Of a stretch of 10,984 nucleotides of DNA, positions 1 through 6,683 are shown one piece after another (position 1 is the stretch's first letter; each line of letters opens with the position of its first letter). The notes under the pieces were generated by a model. That model worked only from the letters and a program-made list of their open reading frames with translations, did not search any database and was not told the origin of the DNA. Source of the stretch: Gemmatimonadota bacterium (GTDB taxonomy: Bacteria > Gemmatimonadota > Gemmatimonadetes > Longimicrobiales > Longimicrobiaceae); NCBI GenBank assembly GCA_019348265.1, contig JAHWJV010000071.1, positions 1 through 10,984 of the forward strand, read 5' to 3'. Made by a program: the position numbers and the translations under genes.

Positions 1-381
1 GTGGACGAAGGTTGCCTTCCAGGGCTCCTTCAAAAAATCCTCGCCGGCGGCCTGGGGCACCTCCACAGAATAGCCGAGCATGTGGTTATGCTTGATGCGC
101 AGGGTGCGGCAGCCGGTCTCCGTTGCGTAGCGAGCCTGCAGAGCGGCGATAAAGCGCCGGGAATCGTGGCCGAGCTCGCGCGCTTCGTCGAGAGCCGGAT
201 CATGGCCCGCGCGCACGAAGCCGCCGTCTCGCTTCGACAACGGGAGCTCGTCGGCGAGCGCCGCCGTGAGGGCCTCGGCCACGGCAGGCCGGGCCCGGTG
301 CAGCGCGCCAGCCGCCTCGGCCAGTTCCTCGGGCAGGTCCTCGAAGTCGGCGAGCTCCGCCGCGATCGTGCGCTCGCTCAT
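1..381 (-). pseudogene. mutS: MutS mismatch-repair protein, internal fragment (N-terminus absent, runs off left edge)
   Basis: The reading frame is open from ATG at 381 to base 1 (127 codons, no stop). Residues about 52-127 match the MutS core/clamp region: GGFVRAGHDPALDEAR, then SRRFIAALQARY, then TLRIKHNHMLGYSVEV, then KATFVH, which in MutS is followed by an RQT motif. The wording resembles alphaproteobacterial MutS, by memory only. In full MutS (about 850-900 residues) this stretch lies in the middle, after mismatch-recognition domain I, connector domain II and part of the lever. All of those are absent: the frame has a stop at 421-423 and the ATG overlaps the stop of the phosphodiesterase gene as ATGA. 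Such a protein could not recognise mismatches through domain I. The ATPase domain would lie beyond the edge. I read it as a chimeric join close to a genuine start codon whose natural gene has been replaced (ybeY would be a reasonable guess). A real truncated MutS is less likely. Confidence 0.8.
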
Positions 382-2684
382 CGCCGCTCCGAGATGGACG
401 TCTCGGCGACCACTTCCGGCTCAACCTGCGCGGCCGGCTCCGGATGCGCGACGGGGTCGGGCTGCGCGACCGGCGCGGGATAGTCGATCCGGTGATGGTA
501 CATGCCGGTCAGCACACTCGAGAGCGACTCCTGCACCAGATCGATCTCGCGCAGCGTCAGCGGACTCTGGTCCAGCTGCCCGTCGGAGATCTTCTGCGAG
601 ACCAGCCGGTGCACGAGCTCGCGGATGCGCAGCGGCGTGGGATCGGGAAGCGCGCGCGCAGCCGACTCCACCGCGTCGGCGAGCATGAGAACCGCCGTCT
701 CCTTGGACTGCGGCTTCGGTCCGGCGTACGAGAAGTCAGCGGGGTTGATGTGGCCGTTCGGGTCCTGCTCCCGCGCACGATTGTAGAAGAAGACGACCTG
801 CTGCGTGCCGTGGTGCTCGGGGATGAAGTCGCGCACGATCTCGGGGATGTGCTCCGCCTCCGCCAGCTTCAGCCCTTCCAGCACGTGGCCCCGGATGATC
901 GTGGAGCTCATCGCCGGCCGGAGCTTGTCGTGCGGGTTCCGGCCCCGCGGCTGGTTCTCGATGAAATACTGCGGCTTCACCAGCTTGCCGATGTCGTGGT
1001 AGTACGCGCCAACCCGGGCGAGCAGCCCGTTCGCCCTGATCGCCCGGCAGGCCGCTTCCGCGAGGTTGGCGACGTTGACCGTGTGGGCGTAGGTGCCCGG
1101 CGCCTCGAGCGACAGCCGCTTCAACAGCTTACCGTTCAGGTCCGAAAGCTCGAGCAGCGTCTGGTCGGTGGTGATTCCGGTGAAGCTTTCCAGCAGGGGC
1201 AGGAAGCCGATCGCGAAAAGGGAGGCGACGATCGCGTTGGTGATCCCCCACCCCGCCGCGATCGCCATCTCCTCGAACGGGCGGGAGAGCATCAACCCCA
1301 CGGTCACGGCCGAGGCGATGTACGCGAGCGCGATCAGCGAGATGAAGATCCAGGTCTTGGAGCGGCGCTCGACGACGCCGACGCTGAAAGCAGCCGCCGC
1401 TCCGCCCAACGCCATGGTGAAGGGCGCCGTGATACCGAGGAAGGGCGTCTGCCCGCCGATCAGCAACGCGAGCACCAGCGTGAGACAGAGCCCGATCCGG
1501 CCGTCCCAGAGCACCGCCACGATCAGGGCGGCGAAGGTGACCGGGATGAGCTCCGTCGGCAGCGCGAGCCGCGCGATCAACGCGCTCGCGCCCGCGACCG
1601 CGACGGTGAGCGCGGTCAGCAGCAGAAGCGCCCGGACGTCGCGGTAGATCAGACGCCGGTAGAAGTAGATCAGCGCGCCGAAGATGCCCAGCACGAGCAT
1701 GTTGAAGAGGATCGCGCCGAGCGATCTAATCCAGGTGCGCTGGTCCGCGGCGTCGCCGATTCCGCGGCGGCTCAGCTGCGTCTCGTACGCCTGCAGCCGC
1801 ACCTCCTCGTCTTCTCCGATCCGCTCGTGGGCTCCGACGATCTTCTCACCACGGAGGACGGTGGAGCGGACCGGATCGACCGCGCGGCGAGCCCGCTCGC
1901 GCGCCGCCTCAGTCTCGCTCTCGTTGAAGATCAGGCTGGGCTTGAAGAAGCGGATGAGGATCAGCCGCTGGAGCTCGGCGAGGCGGGCGGCGTCGTCCGG
2001 GAGGCGGTCGGCGGCGGCGCGAAAGAGCCGCTCGGCCGTGATCAGCGAGTCACGCGGCGTGAGCCGCTCCGCTCCGGAGGGAGTCCTGATGAGGATCGCC
2101 GATGCGCCCTGCCCGATCGTCCCCGGGGCGATTCCCTGCCCGTACGAGGCGACGATCGCCCCCTCGATGGAGGCGCGCAGCACCACCCGGTCCTGCACGT
2201 CCGACAATGCCGTGACGGCGGTCGGAGTCGGAGCGATGCGGCTGCGGCCGAGGAAGTCGCGGAGCGCCTCCTCCTTCGCCGGCGCAGGCACAGGCGCCGC
2301 CGTGATCGAGTCGACGGACTCGAAGAAGCCGCGCACCTCCCGCAGCACGCTGTCACGCATGGCGGGAGCCTGGTCGTAAACCGGTGGAATCCCGCTGGCC
2401 GCCTCCACCTGCTCGCGAAGCAGCTGGTCGGGCGTCTTGGGGATGGAGAAGCTGAACTCTGCGATGACGTCGTTGGGCGCGACGACGCCGCGCTCCAGCA
2501 CGGCCGTATCGGGTAGACGCGGCGCGGGGAAGAGCGCGAAGATCGCCACCGCGGTCGCGGCGAGGAGGACCAGGCGCGACCCGTGATGGATCAGGCGGGG
2601 AACGAGCCGCGGCTCCGGCGCTTCGGCCAGAGCCGCGAGCGTTCGCTGCCAGATCGACCCCGCGCCTGAGCTCTCGGACGTCAT
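378..2684 (-). CDS. pgpH: 7TM-HD family phosphodiesterase, PgpH-like (c-di-AMP hydrolase)
   Basis: Membrane protein of 768 residues with the full 7TM-HD layout. There is a cytoplasmic N-terminus, a first membrane helix at about 37-54, and a large extracytoplasmic domain at about 55-320. Seven closely spaced hydrophobic segments follow at about 322-497, then a cytoplasmic HD domain at about 525-730. Metal-binding residues visible are His534 (TYAHTVNVA), His563-Asp564 (YYHDIGKL), His600 (RGHVLEG), His624-His625 (PEHHGT) and Asp670 (MLADAVE). Known family members such as Listeria PgpH hydrolyse c-di-AMP to pApA; the substrate here is inferred. The last ~35 residues form a Pro/Glu/Val-rich tail (PAPVAQPDPVAHPEP) of unknown role. 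The ATG overlaps the phoH stop as ATGA (2684-2681), so translation is probably coupled. The pairing with phoH is common in bacteria. Confidence 0.93.
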   Translation of the reverse strand: MTSESSGAGSIWQRTLAALAEAPEPRLVPRLIHHGSRLVLLAATAVAIFALFPAPRLPDTAVLERGVVAPNDVIAEFSFSIPKTPDQLLREQVEAASGIPPVYDQAPAMRDSVLREVRGFFESVDSITAAPVPAPAKEEALRDFLGRSRIAPTPTAVTALSDVQDRVVLRASIEGAIVASYGQGIAPGTIGQGASAILIRTPSGAERLTPRDSLITAERLFRAAADRLPDDAARLAELQRLILIRFFKPSLIFNESETEAARERARRAVDPVRSTVLRGEKIVGAHERIGEDEEVRLQAYETQLSRRGIGDAADQRTWIRSLGAILFNMLVLGIFGALIYFYRRLIYRDVRALLLLTALTVAVAGASALIARLALPTELIPVTFAALIVAVLWDGRIGLCLTLVLALLIGGQTPFLGITAPFTMALGGAAAAFSVGVVERRSKTWIFISLIALAYIASAVTVGLMLSRPFEEMAIAAGWGITNAIVASLFAIGFLPLLESFTGITTDQTLLELSDLNGKLLKRLSLEAPGTYAHTVNVANLAEAACRAIRANGLLARVGAYYHDIGKLVKPQYFIENQPRGRNPHDKLRPAMSSTIIRGHVLEGLKLAEAEHIPEIVRDFIPEHHGTQQVVFFYNRAREQDPNGHINPADFSYAGPKPQSKETAVLMLADAVESAARALPDPTPLRIRELVHRLVSQKISDGQLDQSPLTLREIDLVQESLSSVLTGMYHHRIDYPAPVAQPDPVAHPEPAAQVEPEVVAETSISERR

Positions 2685-3760
2685 TTCACCGCTACCGCGC
2701 TTCCTTCGCTCGCGGCCGCCGCTTCCTCGTCGGCCTCACCGTTGGCGGCGGCATAGGCGCGGATGATCTCCTTTACCAGCCTGTGCCGCACCACGTCGGC
2801 AGGCCGCATGTAAACGAACGCGATCCCCTCGATCCCCTTCAGCACGCGCTCCACGTCGATGAGGCCGGAATCGTCGCGGCGGGGGAGGTCGATCTGCGTC
2901 TTGTCTCCCGTGATCACCGCCTTCGAGTTCAAGCCGAGGCGCGTGAGGAACATCTTCATCTGCAGCACGGTCGCGTTCTGCGCCTCGTCCAGGATCACGA
3001 ACGCGTCGTGCAGCGTGCGACCCCGCATGTACGCCAGCGGCGCGATCTCGATCGCCCGGGTCTCGAGTGCGCGACGCATCCGTTCAACGCCCATCATGTC
3101 CTCGAGCGCGTCGTACAGCGGCCGGAGGTACGGATCGACCTTCTCCTGCAGGTCGCCAGGGAGGAAGCCGAGGTTCTCCCCCGCCTCCACGGCCGGACGC
3201 GCCAGGATGATGCGCTTGACCCGCTTCTTGAAGAGCGCGTCCACCGCGGCGGCGACGGCCAGGTAGGTCTTTCCCGTCCCCGCGGGTCCGATGCCGACGA
3301 CCACGTCGTTCGCCTCGATCGCGTCGAGATACTCGCCCTGCCCTTCCGTCTTCGCGGTGATGACCTTCTTGCCGCCGGGCACCGCGATGCGCACCCCGTC
3401 GCCCATCTTCAGCGCGCCGTCGCTCCCGGGCACCTGCTCCGCGAAGCGGCTGATGTCGTTCAAGGTGAAGGGCGCACCGGAGCGCGCCAGGTCGATCATG
3501 TGCTGCGCGACGGGTACCACCCGCTCGACGTCCGTGACGGCCCCGGAGAGAAGCAGGTGATCGTCCCGCATCACCACCCGGCAGCCGCAGACGCGGGCGA
3601 GCTCGAGCAGGTGGCTGTCGTTGACGCCCGCGATCAGGAGGTGATCCGCGCCTTCGGTGGAGAGACGATGCTGTACGTTGGCGCCCTCCGCGTCAGCCAC
3701 GCCGCCCCCGGAACGGCCGGCGCGGTCGTCCATCGATCGTTGATCTTTGATCAAATTCAC
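2681..3760 (-). CDS. phoH: PhoH family ATPase (PhoL-type)
   Basis: A 359-residue cytoplasmic P-loop ATPase. The N-terminal part (about 30-110) contains a KH-like region (LLIAGVNDSHLLELAR). The ATPase core has Walker A GPAGTGKT at 158-165, the family signature ARPAVEAGENLGFLPGDLQ at about 187-205, Walker B FVILDEAQN at 254-262, and a sensor-like ITGDKTQIDLP at about 283-293. The last 20 residues are Ala/Glu-rich and probably disordered. PhoH/YbeZ proteins are linked to RNA processing and often lie near ybeY and a 7TM-HD gene. The chosen start is GTG at 3760 because it overlaps the aspS stop as GTGA, the pattern used throughout this window. The alternative is ATG at 3733, which would drop nine non-conserved residues. 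The stretch between the two is AT-rich and holds an inverted repeat. Function is confident, start moderately so. Confidence 0.93.
   Translation of the reverse strand: MNLIKDQRSMDDRAGRSGGGVADAEGANVQHRLSTEGADHLLIAGVNDSHLLELARVCGCRVVMRDDHLLLSGAVTDVERVVPVAQHMIDLARSGAPFTLNDISRFAEQVPGSDGALKMGDGVRIAVPGGKKVITAKTEGQGEYLDAIEANDVVVGIGPAGTGKTYLAVAAAVDALFKKRVKRIILARPAVEAGENLGFLPGDLQEKVDPYLRPLYDALEDMMGVERMRRALETRAIEIAPLAYMRGRTLHDAFVILDEAQNATVLQMKMFLTRLGLNSKAVITGDKTQIDLPRRDDSGLIDVERVLKGIEGIAFVYMRPADVVRHRLVKEIIRAYAAANGEADEEAAAASEGSAVAVK
3740..3754. repeat. Short perfect inverted repeat at the phoH start
   Basis: TTGATC and GATCAA are separated by TTT, giving a 6-bp stem with a 3-nt loop. It lies in a locally AT-rich patch between the two possible phoH starts (GTG 3760 and ATG 3733). 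Three GATC tetramers fall within about 20 bases. In the mRNA the hairpin would sit just after the GTG, where it could affect initiation. It may also be chance. Confidence 0.35.
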
Positions 3761-5658
3761 TTCGCCTGGTCTACAACGTTGATATGGAGGTCCCGCAGCT
3801 CCGCTGCGGAGACTGGAGCGGGCGCGCCCTCGAACAGCGCGCGTGCCGAGGTCGTCTTCGGAAAGGCGATCACGTCCCGCAGGCTGGGCACACCGGACAG
3901 GAGCATCGCCAACCGATCGAACCCGAACGCGAACCCGGCGTGCGGAGGAGCGCCGTAGCGGAACGCCTCCAGCAGGAATCCGAACTTCTGGGCCGCCTCT
4001 TCGGCGTCCAGGCCGATGGCCCGGAAGATCATGCGCTGCAGCTCGGCGTCGTGGATCCGGACGGAGCCGCTCGCCAGCTCGTTGCCGTTGTACACCGCAT
4101 CATACGCAAGGGATCGCAGGCCGGCACCGAAGAGCTCACGCGCCACCTCCGCCGAGATCGCTCCTTCGCCGCCAGTCGCGGCGCGCAGCTTTTCCAGGTC
4201 GTCCGGATGCGCGGAGGTGAAGGGGTGGTGGGCGGAGACCAGCCGGCCCGAGTCGGCGTCCCAATCGAAGAGCGGGAACTCGGTCACCCAGAGCCACGCG
4301 TGCCCGCTGCGGTCGATCAGGTCCATGCGCGCGCCCAGGTGCCGCCGCAGCTCGTCGAGCGCCGCTTCCATGAAGGTCTCGGAAGACCCCTGGGGCGAGC
4401 CGGACGACGGGCGTGCGGGGCTGCGAACCCGGAAATCGCCGACGACGGCCACGAACAGATCACCGGGCTCGATTCCCGCCGCAGCGGCCAGGCGCTCGCT
4501 GATGGTCGCGTCGAGTGCCTTCGCGAACTGCCCCGTCCACGCGTCGTCGCCGCGCTTGACCCAGAGGGCGCCTGGCGCTCCGCCGCGCTTGGCCACCGCC
4601 TGCAGATCGTCGACTTCCTTGCGGGAGAGCACCGCGCCGCCGGGCACGCGGATGCCGCGGATCCGCTGCGTCGTTCCGATCGTGCCCTGGAAGACGCGGA
4701 AGTCCGCGTTCTGCAGCAGCTCCGTCACGTCCACGATCTCCAGGCCGAGCCGGAGGTCGGGCTTGTCCGTGCCGTAGCGATACATCGCCTCCGAGTAGGT
4801 GAGGCGCGGGAATGGGACCGGAAGGTCGACACCGAGCACCGCCTTCCACAGAGCCTGCATCAGACCCTCACCGACCCGGTAGACGTCCTCCTCGGTGACG
4901 AAGGCCATCTCGGCGTCGATCTGGGTGAACTCCGGCTGCCGGTCGGCGCGCAGATCCTCGTCCCGAAGGCAGCGCACGATCTGGTAGTAGCGATCGAAGC
5001 CGCTCACCATCAGCAGCTGCTTGTAGATCTGGGGCGACTGCGGAAGCGCGTAGAACTCGCCGGGATGGACGCGGCTCGGGACCAGGTAGTCTCGCGCGCC
5101 CTCCGGCGTCCGCCGCGTGAGCAGCGGCGTCTCCACCTCGACGAAGCCCTGCGAGTCCAGGAATTCGCGGACGGTGCGCGCGGCGCGGTGCCGGAGCAGG
5201 AGGTTCCGCTGCAGCTCCGGCCGACGCAAATCCAGGTAGCGATAGCGGAGGCGGAGGTCCTCCGACGGCAGCTCCTCGTCAGGCGAGCGGAAGACCGGGA
5301 TGGGCAGCGGCTGGGCCGCCTGGAGCAGGCGCAGCGAAGTGGCGCGCACCTCCACCTCTCCGGTCTCCAGCTCCCGGTTCCCCTTGTCCCCCGGCCGCAC
5401 CTCGACGGTCCCTTCGACCTGGACCACGTCCTCGGGTCCGAGTTGGCGCGCGAGCTTGATCGCCTCCGGCGTGGCATAGGCCGGATCGAAGGAGACCTGG
5501 ACCACGCCGGCCCGGTCGCGCAGATCGAGGAAGACGAGGGCGCCGAGGTCGCGCCTGCGGTTCACCCAGCCGGCGAGTCGAACCGTCTCGCCGGCTTCGG
5601 AGGAGCGGAGCGCGCCCGCTGCGCGCGTGCGGAACTGCGTGGCGAAGACGTCGGTCAT
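3757..5658 (-). CDS. aspS: Aspartyl-tRNA synthetase, bacterial type, probably tRNA-Asp specific
   Basis: Class II synthetase of 633 residues that charges tRNA-Asp with aspartate. The N-terminal anticodon-binding OB fold is at about 1-110 (LAGWVNRRRDLGALVFLDLRD). Class II motif 1 falls near 165-195 (ETPLLTRRTPEGARDYLVPS). Motif 2 is near 225-250 (YQIVRCLRDEDLRADRQPEF). The bacterial GAD insertion follows at about 305-410, and motif 3 is near 575-583 (GFAFGFDRL). Leu38 lies where non-discriminating enzymes such as that of Pseudomonas aeruginosa carry His31 (RRRDHGG), so this looks like the discriminating form. A Ser/Pro/Gly-rich insert at about 411-428 lengthens it beyond the usual ~590 residues. 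The ATG overlaps the vanZ stop as ATGA and the TGA overlaps the phoH GTG, so it sits in the middle of a coupled operon. Confidence 0.97.
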   Translation of the reverse strand: MTDVFATQFRTRAAGALRSSEAGETVRLAGWVNRRRDLGALVFLDLRDRAGVVQVSFDPAYATPEAIKLARQLGPEDVVQVEGTVEVRPGDKGNRELETGEVEVRATSLRLLQAAQPLPIPVFRSPDEELPSEDLRLRYRYLDLRRPELQRNLLLRHRAARTVREFLDSQGFVEVETPLLTRRTPEGARDYLVPSRVHPGEFYALPQSPQIYKQLLMVSGFDRYYQIVRCLRDEDLRADRQPEFTQIDAEMAFVTEEDVYRVGEGLMQALWKAVLGVDLPVPFPRLTYSEAMYRYGTDKPDLRLGLEIVDVTELLQNADFRVFQGTIGTTQRIRGIRVPGGAVLSRKEVDDLQAVAKRGGAPGALWVKRGDDAWTGQFAKALDATISERLAAAAGIEPGDLFVAVVGDFRVRSPARPSSGSPQGSSETFMEAALDELRRHLGARMDLIDRSGHAWLWVTEFPLFDWDADSGRLVSAHHPFTSAHPDDLEKLRAATGGEGAISAEVARELFGAGLRSLAYDAVYNGNELASGSVRIHDAELQRMIFRAIGLDAEEAAQKFGFLLEAFRYGAPPHAGFAFGFDRLAMLLSGVPSLRDVIAFPKTTSARALFEGAPAPVSAAELRDLHINVVDQAK

Positions 5659-6047
5659 GAAGCGCTGTTATCCGTTCGCGCGCCGCCGACTGGAGCCGCG
5701 CTCCACGGTCGCCGGCGCATCCAGTGATAGAGGGTTACGCCGGCGATCACGCCGGCTGTGTCCGCGACCCAGTCGAACGGGTCCGCGGAGCGGCCGGGCA
5801 CGTACGACTGGTGCCACTCGTCCGACGCGCCGTAGGCGGCGCCCAGCACGCAGGCGCTCGCCGCGGACATCCCGCTACGGGACTGGCCCCGTGCGAGAAG
5901 CGCGCCGAGCACCGCGTACGCGAGGAAGTGTGCGACCTTGTCGGAACCGAGCTCGAGTGCGACGGGGACGGTCGGTCGGGCGCTGAGCAGGAAGATGAGC
6001 GCGGCCCACGCGAGCGCGGGGAGCCACGGTTGTACGCGCCGCATCAC
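5655..6047 (-). CDS. VanZ-family small membrane protein
   Basis: A 130-residue hydrophobic protein with VanZ-like signatures: DKVAHFLAYAVLG at 36-48 and YGASDEWHQSYVPGRS, then DPFDWVADTAGV, at about 72-100. About four membrane helices are visible, near 8-22, 38-53, 62-75 and 94-110. The C-terminal 20 residues are polar and Arg-rich. VanZ proteins are named after a teicoplanin-resistance gene, but most homologues are of unknown function, so no resistance role should be inferred. GTG at 6047 overlaps the EIIA stop as GTGA. The next codon is ATG (6044), which would serve almost equally well. The stop overlaps the aspS ATG. Placement between a PTS EIIA and aspS gives no clear hint of its role. 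Confidence 0.85.
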   Translation of the reverse strand: MMRRVQPWLPALAWAALIFLLSARPTVPVALELGSDKVAHFLAYAVLGALLARGQSRSGMSAASACVLGAAYGASDEWHQSYVPGRSADPFDWVADTAGVIAGVTLYHWMRRRPWSAAPVGGARTDNSAS

Positions 6048-6502
6048 GTGGTCTCGGCCTCGGATACGATCGCGTAGAATTCGTCGGGGTGGGTGGCGGA
6101 AGCGAGGCGGGTCCGAAAGGTGTCGCGCTGGAGGAGCCTGGAGATGCGACTCAGCGCTTTGACATGGTCGCCGGCCGCGGATTCTGGCCCGACCAGCAGA
6201 AAAAACAGCTGCACCGGCTTGCCGTCGAGAGCCTCGAAGTCCACTCCGTCGGTGGCTACGCCGGCGGCGAGCATGAGCCGGTCGACCGAGGAGGTCTTGC
6301 CGTGAGGGATGGCGACGCCGTTGCCGATTCCGGTGCTGAGCACCTCCTCACGCTCGCGGACGGCGGTGAGGATCTGCTCCGGGTCGGCACCCTTCCCACC
6401 GTCCCCCACCAGCCCGACCAGCTCACGAAGCAGCGCATCCTTGTCGTTCGCGACCAGCGGTATCTTGATCCGCTCGGGAGTCAGCAAATCCGTGAGGAGC
6501 AC
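6044..6502 (-). CDS. ptsN: PTS IIA-like nitrogen-regulatory protein (EIIA-Ntr/fructose type)
   Basis: A 152-residue single-domain EIIA of the fructose/nitrogen class (PTS_EIIA_2). The phosphorylation motif STGIGNGVAIPHGK is present with His67 as the phosphohistidine. Downstream elements LFFLLVGPESAAGDHVKALS and the C-terminal helix region are intact, and the length is normal for a free-standing EIIA. It would accept phosphate from HPr and act as a regulator rather than a sugar transporter, since no IIB or IIC domain is attached or adjacent. I chose GTG at 6502 because the product then begins LLTDLLTPERI as in the family and GAGG lies 5 nt upstream (6511-6508). The open frame runs to 6694, but those extra ~64 residues are Arg-rich and unlike the family. 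It is the first gene of the leftward operon, with a promoter candidate about 60 bp upstream. Confidence 0.88.
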   Translation of the reverse strand: MLLTDLLTPERIKIPLVANDKDALLRELVGLVGDGGKGADPEQILTAVREREEVLSTGIGNGVAIPHGKTSSVDRLMLAAGVATDGVDFEALDGKPVQLFFLLVGPESAAGDHVKALSRISRLLQRDTFRTRLASATHPDEFYAIVSEAETT

Positions 6503-6563
6503 GAGCGCCTCGGTTCGGGCTGTGGATCGGCGGCGCCTGTGCGCGCGCGGGGTGTGTGACTTG

Positions 6564-6594
6564 CAAAGGTAACGCTTCGGCCAACCCGCATCAA
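6564..6594 (-). promoter_or_regulatory. Candidate promoter for the EIIA-vanZ-aspS-phoH-pgpH operon
   Basis: On the minus strand TTGATG (6594-6589) is followed after 17 bp by TACCTT (6571-6566), a plausible -35/-10 pair. The same -10 extends to TACCTTTG (6571-6564), which fits the Bacteroidota consensus TAnnTTTG, with a TTG 20 bp upstream. Transcription would start near 6558, leaving a leader of about 55 nt before the GTG at 6502. This is eye-matching only. Confidence 0.4.
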
Positions 6595-6674
6595 GAACGC
6601 GCGGAGCCGTGCCGACCCCACTTCGGGAACCCCGCGCTGATCGCGGTGAATAACAGGGCTCGGCGCATTCAGAC

Positions 6675-6683
6675 AGGGGTGAG
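6675..6683 (+). promoter_or_regulatory. Ribosome binding site of rlmN
   Basis: AGGGGTGAG lies directly before the ATG at 6684. The AGGGG core is 4 nt from the start codon. It supports this start for rlmN. Confidence 0.55.

Larger units (their letters stand above)
6503..6683. other. Divergent intergenic region between ptsN-like gene and rlmN
   Basis: These 181 bp are the only substantial non-coding gap in the window and must carry the promoters for both the leftward EIIA-aspS-phoH operon and rlmN. Seen inside: a leftward promoter candidate (6564-6594), a small perfect inverted repeat CCGCG-CTGAT-CGCGG (6632-6646), and an A/T-rich TGAATAAC (6647-6654) that could be a weak rightward -10. No conserved RNA structure or riboswitch is recognisable by eye. 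Confidence 0.6.

Noticed and set aside
444..2516. Long plus-strand ORF of 690 codons opposite the phosphodiesterase gene
   Set aside because: Antisense shadow of a high-GC gene: Arg/Asp/His-rich, no recognisable domain, while the minus strand encodes a complete 7TM-HD protein.
3784..5727. Long plus-strand ORF of 647 codons opposite aspS
   Set aside because: Covers aspS almost exactly on the other strand, is rich in Arg/Glu/Leu without motifs, and is explained by third-position GC in aspS.
5655..6047. VanZ homologue as a glycopeptide-resistance gene
   Set aside because: No vanA/vanH/vanX-type genes nearby; isolated VanZ-domain proteins are widespread and mostly uncharacterised.
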